Source of the DNA: an uncultured Spirochaetales bacterium
Lineage (GTDB): Bacteria; Spirochaetota; Spirochaetia; Sphaerochaetales; Sphaerochaetaceae
Length of the DNA stretch: 9,127 nt
Reading direction: 5' to 3'
Assembly (NCBI GenBank): GCA_934247875.1
Contig: CAKQJZ010000081.1
Location: 1-9,127, forward strand
The position numbers and the translations under genes were made by a program. Under the pieces are notes generated by a model, which was not told the DNA's origin, did no database searches, and saw nothing but the letters and a program-made list of their open reading frames with translations. This document shows, piece after piece, positions 1 to 6,412 of the stretch. The number at the start of each line of letters is the position of its first letter. Positions within the stretch are counted from its first letter, which is position 1.

Positions 1-636
1 GTAAGACGCCGCTATGGTGCGTTTATCGTTTGCAGGGCCAGAATCCAACAGGCTTTAGCCGTTGGAGTACGTCAAAATCATGGCACTAGGCCCGGCTACT
101 CTGGTGTTGCGCTGTTTTCAAAAGAAAAAGCAATCAGCGTAGTTCGAGATAACATGTCTGAAGGCAGGTTCATTGCGCTTGAGTTTCCTTCTTATTATGT
201 CGCTTCTTTATACGCTCCAAATGCTGGAAGAGGGATAGAACGCAAAACAGAGTTTGATAAGTATATATTGGACTTGATCATCGGGCTCGATAAATCGAAG
301 CCAGTTATCATCGGAGGAGACTTCAATGCAGCACGCTCAGATAAAGATGTTTATTCTCCATCTCTTGATGGTACTCCTGGATACACAAAAGAAGAGCGAG
401 AAGACATTGAAAGGTTGCTTTCGCACTCTTTCACAGATGTATTTCGCTACTTATTCCCAGACGAAGTCAAATACACATGGTGGTCATATAAGACAAGAGC
501 AAGAGAGCGCAATGAGGGGATGAGAATAGACTATATGATTATTTCTCAAAGGATCAGAGAACGTGTCAACAATCTCTCTGTTCTTTCTACTCCAGGCTCT
601 GATCACGCTCCGCTTCTTCTCGATATAGCATTCTAG
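1..636 (+). CDS. xth: Exonuclease III / AP endonuclease family protein, 5'-partial
   Basis: DNA-repair endonuclease/exonuclease of the Mg-dependent ExoIII/APE1 family, which cuts 5' of abasic sites and degrades 3' ends. The reading frame is open through the left edge, so the start lies outside the window; the first internal ATG (154) falls after conserved sequence and is not the start. Visible family blocks are GYSGVA just after position 90, YAPN near 210 (active-site Tyr region), GDFN at 316-327 (catalytic Asp and metal-binding Asn), WWSY then ARERN near 478-510, RIDY at 523-534 (catalytic Asp) and GSDHAP at 595-612 (Asp-His pair). All catalytic residues of the C-terminal two thirds are therefore present. 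The stretch before GYSGVA (positions 1-90) does not show the expected QETK block in this frame and may carry frameshifts (see findings). The gene converges on radC and overlaps it by 4 bp. Family is near certain; intactness is not. Confidence 0.88.
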   Translation, partial: VRRRYGAFIVCRARIQQALAVGVRQNHGTRPGYSGVALFSKEKAISVVRDNMSEGRFIALEFPSYYVASLYAPNAGRGIERKTEFDKYILDLIIGLDKSKPVIIGGDFNAARSDKDVYSPSLDGTPGYTKEEREDIERLLSHSFTDVFRYLFPDEVKYTWWSYKTRARERNEGMRIDYMIISQRIRERVNNLSVLSTPGSDHAPLLLDIAF

Positions 637-1298
637 TGAATCAGTGAATGCTCCAAAAATGAGTAAAAATCATCATGTGAGAATATTATATGATCAAGTA
701 GCTTTATTCCAAGAATGTTGGAGCTAGCTACCATTCTGTCTGTCATTTCCTTATCGTTCAGACTTGGCGTCAAGTTTCCAGATGGATGATTATGCGCAAT
801 GCAAATCGCAACTGCACGCTTCTCTACAGCAGGGGCAAACAAGTCACGGGGGTGCGCAATCGTTCTGTCAATTAAGCCACGTGTGACGACTCTCGTGCCA
901 AGTACTTCATGAGCACCATTAAGCATTACTACAATCAGATTCTCCTGTTCTCTGGATGCATAGTGTCTGACTTCATTGAAGATGTCACTAGGCTTTGTAA
1001 TGATAGTCTTCAGCCTGTCTTTTCTTCTTCTGCCAAGCTCTAAAGCTGCAGCAATCATAGATGCTTTCGCGATGCCTATTCCTGGAACTATCCTGATTTC
1101 ACTCAGCTTCAGATTTTCTTCTTTATCAAGTTTTTCCAAAAGTTCATCTGCTATAGCTGAAACGCTTCTGCCATTAGTCCCAGAGCCAATCAGGAGCATC
1201 AAGAGCTCTTTGTCTGTAAGTGCATCGATAGAGAGCCGTGCAAGTTTCTCTCTAGGCCATTCATTGTTCAGTTCATTATTGAGTTGCTCATTCTTCAT
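633..1298 (-). CDS. radC: RadC family (JAB1/MPN metalloprotease-like) protein
   Basis: A 221-residue protein of normal RadC length. The N-terminal part has the PREKL signature (15-19) and a helix-hairpin-helix-like segment, VPGIGIAKA (71-79) running into AALELGRRR. The C-terminal JAB/MPN domain carries the metal-site pattern HNHPSG (169-174) with Asp182, giving H-x-H-x10-D, and Glu119 as the candidate catalytic acid. The molecular role of chromosomal RadC is unsettled: it was named for a DNA-repair phenotype that was later reassigned, so a repair or recombination function should not be assumed. The ATG at 1298 fits the family N-terminus, but no Shine-Dalgarno sequence precedes it (the leader ends TATATAAGT). 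The first residues contain three N-N-E-L/W-like units. Its TAG stop shares the palindrome CTAG with the convergent nuclease gene. Confidence 0.93.
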   Translation of the reverse strand: MKNEQLNNELNNEWPREKLARLSIDALTDKELLMLLIGSGTNGRSVSAIADELLEKLDKEENLKLSEIRIVPGIGIAKASMIAAALELGRRRKDRLKTIITKPSDIFNEVRHYASREQENLIVVMLNGAHEVLGTRVVTRGLIDRTIAHPRDLFAPAVEKRAVAICIAHNHPSGNLTPSLNDKEMTDRMVASSNILGIKLLDHIIFSHDDFYSFLEHSLIH

Positions 1299-1315
1299 AC
1301 TTATATATCGTCAGA

Positions 1316-1345
1316 ATTATCTGTTTTGACTATTAAATAAGTGAA
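1316..1345 (-). promoter_or_regulatory. Candidate radC promoter
   Basis: Read on the minus strand, TTCACT (1345-1340, 4/6 match to TTGACA) lies 18 bp from GATAAT (1321-1316, 5/6 match to TATAAT). Transcription would start about 10 nt before the radC ATG, giving a very short leader, which fits the lack of a Shine-Dalgarno sequence. It lies just beyond the terminator of the upstream aldolase gene. AT-rich DNA produces such matches easily, so this is tentative. Confidence 0.3.
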
Positions 1346-1365
1346 AAAAGAGCAAAGGATAAAGA

Positions 1366-1392
1366 AAAGCTGACCAACAAACATTGGTCAGC
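1366..1392 (-). terminator. Intrinsic terminator of the regulator-aldolase operon
   Basis: GCTGACCAA (1369-1377) and TTGGTCAGC (1384-1392) form a perfect 9-bp stem around a 6-nt loop. On the minus strand the stem is followed by TTTTCTTTATCC, a U-rich tract. It begins 26 nt after the aldolase stop, separating that operon from radC. On the plus strand no T-run follows, so it acts in one direction. Confidence 0.85.
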
Positions 1393-1418
1393 CTTATAAG
1401 AGTAGAAGTAGAGAGTGA

Positions 1419-2342
1419 TTATTCACCAAGACCGGTAGTGCATTTAGGTGTCAAAAGACCCATTCTATCGATAGGCTTGAATAGCTCTGACTTGCCTGCA
1501 GAGCCTGTAAGATCAATCCAATGCTCTATAAAACCTTTGACATGGTCTTCAAGTCCCATCATCAGATTGATGTAACCGATCTTTGGATCTTCTGCTAAAG
1601 CTGCTTTTGTATATTCACGAGCTGTGACAAATACATCAGTTACCATGTTAACTTTGTTGATGCCAGCTTCTACAGCTTTGAGGATGTTCTCATCTCCGCT
1701 GCCAGATCCTCCATGAAGAGCGATAGGCATGCCATTTGTGATATCTTTTACTTCTCTGATTCTCTGAAAGTTGATATGTGGAATGAGTCCTTTAGGGTAT
1801 TCTCCATGCGCTGTGCCTACTGCGATAGCAAGACAGTCAACACCAGTTCTATCTACAAAGAGCTTGGCATCTTTTGGGTCTGTATAGATGCTCTCATCTT
1901 TCTCATCTCCATTAGCTGCGATGCCTACGTGTCCAAGTTCGCCTTCGATGCCCATATCAAAGCTATGGCAAAGATCTGCAACGCGCTTTGTCTCTTTCAT
2001 ATTGTCTTCAAAGCTCAATAGAGAGCCATCAAACATGATAGAAGAGAATCCATTTCTGAAAGCATACATGATTCTTTCATTGTCGTTGCCATGGTCAAGG
2101 CAAGTTGCGATTGGAACTGTAGCATATTCTTCTGCGAGCTTCTTGATCATAGGAATGATGATCTCTGCTTTTGCATGCTGTCTCATCATGTTCTGTCCAA
2201 GCAGGAAGATGATAGGCGCTTTTTTCTCTTCAGCTGCTCTGATCATTCCTCTTGTAATTTCCATATTGATAGGACTTGTAGCTAAAACGGCGTAGTTATT
2301 AGCTGCTGCGTTCTGCAATATTGTTTTGATGTTTGTATACAT
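1419..2342 (-). CDS. Class II fructose-bisphosphate aldolase family protein (ketose-bisphosphate aldolase-like)
   Basis: A 307-residue TIM-barrel protein of the zinc-dependent class II aldolase family, which reversibly cleaves ketose bisphosphates to dihydroxyacetone phosphate and an aldehyde. Visible: LDHGND (82-87; catalytic Asp83, zinc ligand His84), SIMFDGS (101-107), EGELGHVG (133-140), a 'YTDP...FV..TGVD' block (153-169), VGTAHG (175-180; His179 zinc ligand) and LHGGSG (209-214; His210 zinc ligand). The phosphate-loop motif reads KVNMVTD (230-236), closer to the tagatose-bisphosphate (KbaY/GatY, KVNVATE) branch than to glycolytic FBA (NIDTD). The substrate is therefore not predictable, and a housekeeping glycolytic role is not assumed. 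The start is the ATG at 2342 because GGAGG (2352-2348) sits 5 nt upstream; a longer frame from TTG at 2354 would begin within or ahead of that site. It is second in an operon, 17 bp after the RpiR-type regulator, and is followed by a terminator. Confidence 0.88.
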   Translation of the reverse strand: MYTNIKTILQNAAANNYAVLATSPINMEITRGMIRAAEEKKAPIIFLLGQNMMRQHAKAEIIIPMIKKLAEEYATVPIATCLDHGNDNERIMYAFRNGFSSIMFDGSLLSFEDNMKETKRVADLCHSFDMGIEGELGHVGIAANGDEKDESIYTDPKDAKLFVDRTGVDCLAIAVGTAHGEYPKGLIPHINFQRIREVKDITNGMPIALHGGSGSGDENILKAVEAGINKVNMVTDVFVTAREYTKAALAEDPKIGYINLMMGLEDHVKGFIEHWIDLTGSAGKSELFKPIDRMGLLTPKCTTGLGE

Positions 2343-2347
2343 TTGTA

Positions 2348-2352
2348 CCTCC
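2348..2352 (-). promoter_or_regulatory. Ribosome binding site fixing the aldolase start
   Basis: GGAGG on the minus strand, 5 nt before the ATG at 2342-2340. It rules out the upstream in-frame TTG at 2354, which overlaps this site. Confidence 0.85.
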
Positions 2353-2359
2353 AAAATCT

Positions 2360-3214
2360 CTATCTATAGTTAGTTAGTCCAATATAGTTCTCTTTAAAAT
2401 CAGGGTCCTCTTGTGCCTTTCTTTCTGCACACATGATGTATAAGCAGGAGATCAAGGCAATCTCACCAATTCTAGTGAATGAGTTCTTATCTCCATTCAT
2501 CAGCTGTTCCTCTCTCACAACAATCGCATAGTCTGCTAAGCGATAGATTGCTGAATCAACATTTGTAGTGATAGCAACAACAGCAGCGCCATTCTCTTTT
2601 GCTTTGTTTTCGATTCGGTATATCTCATCTGTCTCACCTGAACGAGAGACAAACAGTGCAAGGTCGCTTTTATTGAAATCTGCATGGAATTGTTTGAGTG
2701 AGAATAAGTCAGTATATGCAAATACCTTTTTGCCAAATCGTGAAAGCTCTGTATATACATATTCAGCAGGGATAGCAGAACCGCCAACGCCAAATACTAA
2801 GACAGACTCTGCGCGATAGATAAGGTCTGCAACTTTTGACATTGTTTTGATTGTTGTGCTTTTAAAGGAGCTTTCAATCGCACTCATCGAGTTTTTGAAT
2901 ACTTTTTTGAAGATATCATCATCTTCATCTTCTAATGCGCATGGTTCAATCTTTGCGCCAGAGCCTTTAACAGTCCCTGCAAATATCTTGAATTCTTTTA
3001 TTCCATTAAAACCAAGCTTCTTGCAAAACCTGACTGCTGTTGGCTGGCTGACATCAGCGAACGCAGCTAGCTCTGCAATAGGAAGCTCTAATATCTCGTC
3101 CTCATGTCCTAGGATATAGTCGGCAATGCGACGCTCTCCAGTACCTAAAAGCTGATATTTGTCTTTTATCAGCAAGTAGAGCCTAGTAACTTTCTCATTG
3201 TTTTGAATATCCAT
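2360..3214 (-). CDS. MurR/RpiR family transcriptional regulator (HTH + SIS domains)
   Basis: A 284-residue cytoplasmic DNA-binding regulator. The N-terminal HTH_6 domain covers about residues 8-85, with the helix-turn-helix around 46-68 (IAELAAFADVSQPTAVRFC). The C-terminal SIS phosphosugar-binding domain covers about 125-250, with FGVGGSA (141-147) and SRSGET (190-195), the Ser/Thr loop that holds sugar phosphates in this fold. An acidic linker (EDEDDD, about 95-100) joins the domains. Members usually repress sugar-catabolism or transport genes until a phosphosugar binds. It is first in a leftward operon with the aldolase and divergent from an ABC importer. An AAGGGTG ribosome site lies about 5 nt upstream of the ATG. 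Two GAAAT-N2-ATTTC palindromes in the divergent region are its probable operators, so autoregulation is likely. The effector is unknown but probably a phosphorylated sugar. Confidence 0.93.
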   Translation of the reverse strand: MDIQNNEKVTRLYLLIKDKYQLLGTGERRIADYILGHEDEILELPIAELAAFADVSQPTAVRFCKKLGFNGIKEFKIFAGTVKGSGAKIEPCALEDEDDDIFKKVFKNSMSAIESSFKSTTIKTMSKVADLIYRAESVLVFGVGGSAIPAEYVYTELSRFGKKVFAYTDLFSLKQFHADFNKSDLALFVSRSGETDEIYRIENKAKENGAAVVAITTNVDSAIYRLADYAIVVREEQLMNGDKNSFTRIGEIALISCLYIMCAERKAQEDPDFKENYIGLTNYR

Positions 3215-3231
3215 AAAAACACCCTTAATGT

Positions 3232-3243
3232 GAAATTAATTTC
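3232..3243. promoter_or_regulatory. Palindromic operator candidate O1
   Basis: GAAATTAATTTC is a perfect 12-bp palindrome lying 17 bp upstream of the regulator ATG, between a candidate -10 (TAAAAT on the minus strand, 3261-3256) and the ribosome site. RpiR-family operators are often GAAAT/ATTTC dyads, so this is the natural site for autorepression. Assignment to this regulator is inference from position and shape. Confidence 0.6.
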
Positions 3244-3304
3244 GTTTCTTCTTTAATTTTATGTTCAATCTTTGTATAAAAGCAACAAAAAAATAAAAGA
3301 ATTA

Positions 3305-3316
3305 GAAATTTATTTC
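3305..3316. promoter_or_regulatory. Palindromic operator candidate O2
   Basis: GAAATTTATTTC has the same GAAAT and ATTTC half-sites and the same 2-bp spacing as O1; only the central dinucleotide differs (TT for TA). It ends 9 bp upstream of the candidate -35 of the importer operon. Its centre is 73 bp from the O1 centre, close to seven helical turns. A further isolated half-site (GAATTTC, 3336-3342) lies within the promoter spacer. Confidence 0.55.
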
Positions 3317-3325
3317 ATTTTTTTA

Positions 3326-3356
3326 TTGACTTATTGAATTTCAGATTTAACATAAA
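3326..3356 (+). promoter_or_regulatory. Candidate promoter of the ABC importer operon
   Basis: TTGACT (3326-3331, 5/6 match to TTGACA) is followed 16 bp later by TAACAT (3348-3353) or 19 bp later by CATAAA (3351-3356), each a 4/6 match to TATAAT. The -35 is convincing and the -10 is not uniquely placed. The leader would be about 45-50 nt and ends in a good TGGAGG ribosome site (3396-3401), 9 nt before the ATG at 3411. Confidence 0.5.
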
Positions 3357-3410
3357 GAATGAAAAGAGCAATTCAAAAGTCTTTTTTAAAGCATATGGAG
3401 GTATTTAATA

Positions 3411-4547
3411 ATGAGAAATTGCGTATTAGCTGTTATGCTGCTTATTTTCTTAATCGCAACACCTATCTTTGCTAATGGAAGCAAAGAATCAGCACAGAGT
3501 GAGACTAAAGTTGAAAAGACTATGACTCATGATGAGCTTGTTGAAGCTGCAAAGAGCGAAGGCCCACTTACAGTTTATACATATTCAAGCAGAACTACTA
3601 AAATTGGTGATGCTTTCACAGCAAAGTATGGTATTAAGGTTGATGTGACACAGCTTAAAGATACTGAGATGATTGAAAAGGTTTCAAAAGAAGCTGCTGC
3701 TAATCTTGATGCTGCAGATGTAGTTTTCTGCCAGGATGGCAGCAGAATCTATCCTGAGCTGATCATGACAGGTTATGTTACAACTTATACTCCTGAAAAT
3801 GTTTCAGGCAATATCATAAGCAAGGAATTTGAGAACCCACTTGTATTTGAAGGAATGAACAAAGTATTCATCTACAATAGCGAAGTCGCACAAGAGCAGA
3901 AGCTTACAAACATCTGGCAGCTGACAGAACCTGAATACAAAGGCGCTCTACAGTTCAAGGATCCGTTCTCAGAAGCTGTAAACATGAACTTCTTCACAAT
4001 GATCACAAGAGATGATTGGGCTCAGAAGATTGCAGATGCTTATAAGAGCTACTATGGTAAAGATATCAAGCTCACAACTAAGAATGCTGGTTATGAATGG
4101 ATCAAAGCTATCTACAACAATGGCGTAGTACTTGGCAAGAGTGATACAACTATTGCAGAGAACGTTGGTGCTAAGGGACAGGGTAAGGAAATGGTAGGTC
4201 TCTTCACTCTCAACAAGATGAGAACTGCTGCTGCTAAGAACCTTGCACTCGCTCCAGCTTACAACATGGAACCATTCTCAGGCTTTATGTACCCAGCATA
4301 TGTATTTGTTACAGCTAATGCTAAAGCTCCAAACGCTGCTAAGCTCTTTATCGAGTTTGCTATGTCTGAAGAAGGTTGGGTTCCATTTGATGTTATCGGT
4401 GACTATTCTCCTGTTACATATCTTTCTGACAACAGCGAAGATACTCTCAACATCGTTGATTGGAAGAACCAGCTTGTTTATGAAGATTATCAGTGGTGTG
4501 CAGAAGCACGTGCTGATGTAGAAGAGTTTATCTCAAGCATTGTTTAA
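3411..4547 (+). CDS. ABC transporter extracellular solute-binding protein (FbpA/AfuA-like superfamily)
   Basis: A 378-residue periplasmic binding protein. The signal peptide covers residues 1-21, with a hydrophobic core and a signal peptidase I site after Ile-Phe-Ala; the only Cys is Cys4, so it is not a lipoprotein. The mature start Asn-Gly-Ser-Lys-Glu and a charged linker lead to the first lobe, LTVYTYSSRTTKIGDAF (about 53-69), then YGIKVDV. This is the type-2 periplasmic fold of the iron/thiamine/2-aminoethylphosphonate/hexose-phosphate group. At the position where FbpA has its iron-binding His, this protein has Ser-Ser-Arg-Thr (59-62), and I see no adjacent Tyr pair in the second lobe positioned as the FbpA ligands. 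Ferric iron is therefore unlikely and an anionic or phosphorylated ligand is plausible. TGGAGG 9 nt upstream supports the start. It is first in an operon with the permease and ATPase and divergent from an RpiR regulator. The ligand is not established. Confidence 0.88.
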   Translation: MRNCVLAVMLLIFLIATPIFANGSKESAQSETKVEKTMTHDELVEAAKSEGPLTVYTYSSRTTKIGDAFTAKYGIKVDVTQLKDTEMIEKVSKEAAANLDAADVVFCQDGSRIYPELIMTGYVTTYTPENVSGNIISKEFENPLVFEGMNKVFIYNSEVAQEQKLTNIWQLTEPEYKGALQFKDPFSEAVNMNFFTMITRDDWAQKIADAYKSYYGKDIKLTTKNAGYEWIKAIYNNGVVLGKSDTTIAENVGAKGQGKEMVGLFTLNKMRTAAAKNLALAPAYNMEPFSGFMYPAYVFVTANAKAPNAAKLFIEFAMSEEGWVPFDVIGDYSPVTYLSDNSEDTLNIVDWKNQLVYEDYQWCAEARADVEEFISSIV

Positions 4548-4567
4548 AAGTCTGAACAAAAACAATC

Positions 4568-4593
4568 ACAGTCAGCTCTACGGGGCTGACTGT
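4568..4593 (+). promoter_or_regulatory. Intercistronic UACG-tetraloop hairpin between binding-protein and permease genes
   Basis: Left arm 4568-4578 and right arm 4583-4593 pair over 11 bp with one G-U wobble, closing a C(UACG)G loop (4578-4583), one of the extra-stable UNCG tetraloops. It starts 20 nt after the binding-protein stop and ends 7 nt before the permease ribosome site. Only three U's follow, so it is a poor terminator. It is better explained as a 3' stabiliser or partial attenuator that keeps binding-protein mRNA in excess over permease mRNA, as is common in binding-protein operons. Confidence 0.75.
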
Positions 4594-4598
4594 TTAAT

Positions 4599-4614
4599 AA
4601 GGAAGATCAAATTG
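4599..4614 (+). promoter_or_regulatory. Ribosome binding site and TTG start of the permease
   Basis: AAGGAAG (4599-4605) precedes an in-frame TTG (4612-4614) by 6 nt. The longer frame from the TTG at 4540 overlaps the binding-protein stop, lacks a ribosome site, and would translate through the hairpin at 4568-4593 as a polar tail unlike a permease N-terminus. Confidence 0.7.
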
Positions 4615-6408
4615 AAAAAGCAATTATATCGATTCAAGACATTTATCAAGAAGCCATATAACGTAGTGCTACTTGTAATGTTAATTTTCCTTGGGTATCT
4701 GACACTCTTCCCAATGCTGACTATGATAAAGGACACATTTACAGTCCATATCTCAGAGTCTATGAGATTAAAACAGAGTGTAGGCAGTTTTACTTTGGCT
4801 CATTGGATCAAAGTATTGTTTGACCCATCAAGTTTATCTGTCTTTTATAAGCCACTGCTGAATTCACTTGTAACTTCTCTAGGAGCCTGCTTTGTAGCTC
4901 TCCTTTTTGGTGGTGTATTCTCATGGCTCATCACAAGAACGAATATCAGATGGAAGAAAGCTCTTTCATCATTATTTATATTCCCTTATATCATGCCATC
5001 TTGGACCTTAGCGCTTGCTTGGTACAATGTATTCAAGAACTCAGTAGTTGGTGGTATTCCTGGAATGTTCACAGCTTTAACAGGTGTAGAGACTCCAAAC
5101 TGGTTCGCATATGGTGCATTCCCAATTGCGCTTGTTACAGGTCTTCACTATGCTCCATTTGCTTACATCATGATTGGTGGCATTTTAAGGAACATGGATG
5201 CTAACCTCGAAGAGGCTGCTATGATGCTCAATACCAAGCGTCGTCGTATAGTCATGAAGATCACTATCCCTATGATTCTTCCTGCAGTACTATCAACATT
5301 CCTTTTGGTATTCTCATCTGCTATGTCTTCATTCGCAGTTCCTCAGTTCTTAGGTCTCCCTGTCAGATACCAGGTTCTGACAACTCAGCTTTATAGAACT
5401 CTGAATGGCATAAACCCAGGTCAGGGCTATTGTATTGCGATGCTTATGATCATCATCTCTGTTGCTATCCTGGCATTCAACAACAGAATGATTGGTACAA
5501 GAAAGAACTATACTACAGTAACTGGGAAGAGCAGCAATATCTCATTGATCAACCTCAAGAAGGGTAGAAATGTCATCTCAGTCATTGCTCTTATCCTGAT
5601 TGTTGCAGTATCTATTCTTCCTCTTGTTTCATTTGCAATTGAGTCTTTGATCTTGCAGCCTGGTGATTATTCTCTCAAGAACTTCACTCTGCAGTTCTGG
5701 ATTGGTACAGCAGAAGACAATAGCATTGCTAACAATGAAGCAGGACTGCTTAGAAACCCAGCACTCTGGACTTCGCTATTCAATAGCTTGAAGCTCTCTT
5801 TGATCTGCGCATTCACAGCTGGTACATTAGGCTTCTTAGCAGGTTATGGCATTGTAAGAGGCAGGGGAACCAAGCTTGCAAAGGTTGTTGATAACCTTGC
5901 ATTCTTCCCATACCTGATGCCTAGTATGGCATTCAGCGTAATCTATCTTTCTATGTTCTCAACAAGACATGGCATCATTCCATCTTTATATGGTTCATTC
6001 TTCTTGTTGGTACTTATCGGTACTGTCAAATACATGCCATTTGCATCAAGAAGCGGTATCAATGCGATGATGCAGCTATCTAATCAGATAGAGGAAGCTG
6101 GTGAGATTATCGGAGTCAATTGGCCAAAGCGTATGTTGAGGCTTGTAATCCCAATTCAGAAGTCAAGCTTCATCTCAGGTTACTTGCTTCCATTTACAAG
6201 CTGCATGAGAGAGCTCTCCCTCTTCGTATTGCTTGTAACACCATCTAACAGAGTACTTACAACTCTTCTCTTCTATTATAACGAGAAGGGCTGGAACCAG
6301 TATTCAAATGGTATCAACTTGATGATTGTACTTATTGTCTTGGCTGTAAACGGTCTTGTTAATAAGCTTACGGGCGCATCAATAGACAAGGGCATTGGAG
6401 GAAAATGA
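4612..6408 (+). CDS. ABC transporter permease, fused two-domain (FbpB/ThiP/AfuB type)
   Basis: An integral inner-membrane protein of 598 residues from the TTG start, with two BPD_transp_1 domains in tandem in one chain, so a single protein can supply the whole channel. Domain 1 begins with a membrane segment near residues 17-38 and contains an EAA coupling loop at about 200-220 (EEAA through the I-P-M near its end; the usual central Gly is Asn). Domain 2 follows a long membrane segment near residues 325-345 and contains EEAGEIIG at about 494-501, again ending in an I-P pair. These loops dock on the ATPase. The size and duplication match the FbpB/ThiP/AfuB/PhnU class, not separate PotB/PotC-type permeases. 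It is preceded by the binding-protein gene and a hairpin, and followed after 1 nt by the ATPase gene. A non-ATG start plus hairpin would lower its expression relative to the binding protein. Confidence 0.9.
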   Translation: MKKQLYRFKTFIKKPYNVVLLVMLIFLGYLTLFPMLTMIKDTFTVHISESMRLKQSVGSFTLAHWIKVLFDPSSLSVFYKPLLNSLVTSLGACFVALLFGGVFSWLITRTNIRWKKALSSLFIFPYIMPSWTLALAWYNVFKNSVVGGIPGMFTALTGVETPNWFAYGAFPIALVTGLHYAPFAYIMIGGILRNMDANLEEAAMMLNTKRRRIVMKITIPMILPAVLSTFLLVFSSAMSSFAVPQFLGLPVRYQVLTTQLYRTLNGINPGQGYCIAMLMIIISVAILAFNNRMIGTRKNYTTVTGKSSNISLINLKKGRNVISVIALILIVAVSILPLVSFAIESLILQPGDYSLKNFTLQFWIGTAEDNSIANNEAGLLRNPALWTSLFNSLKLSLICAFTAGTLGFLAGYGIVRGRGTKLAKVVDNLAFFPYLMPSMAFSVIYLSMFSTRHGIIPSLYGSFFLLVLIGTVKYMPFASRSGINAMMQLSNQIEEAGEIIGVNWPKRMLRLVIPIQKSSFISGYLLPFTSCMRELSLFVLLVTPSNRVLTTLLFYYNEKGWNQYSNGINLMIVLIVLAVNGLVNKLTGASIDKGIGGK

Positions 6409-6412
6409 TATG
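6397..6412 (+). promoter_or_regulatory. Ribosome binding site fixing the ATPase start
   Basis: GGAGG (6397-6401), inside the last permease codons, lies 8 nt before the ATG at 6410. The permease stop TGA is 6406-6408, so the two genes are separated by a single base and are probably translationally coupled. A longer frame from TTG at 6395 would start ahead of this site and is not chosen. Confidence 0.8.

Noticed and set aside
976..1329. 117-residue open frame on the plus strand opposite radC
   Set aside because: Antisense shadow of a well-conserved radC; composition follows the complement and there is no family resemblance or ribosome site.
1888..2295. 135-residue open frame on the plus strand opposite the aldolase
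   Set aside because: Shadow frame; the minus strand carries intact aldolase motifs across the same bases.
4540..4611. Longer permease N-terminus from a TTG at 4540 overlapping the binding-protein stop
   Set aside because: No ribosome site, the added 24 residues are polar and encode the stable hairpin, and a good AAGGAAG site precedes the TTG at 4612.
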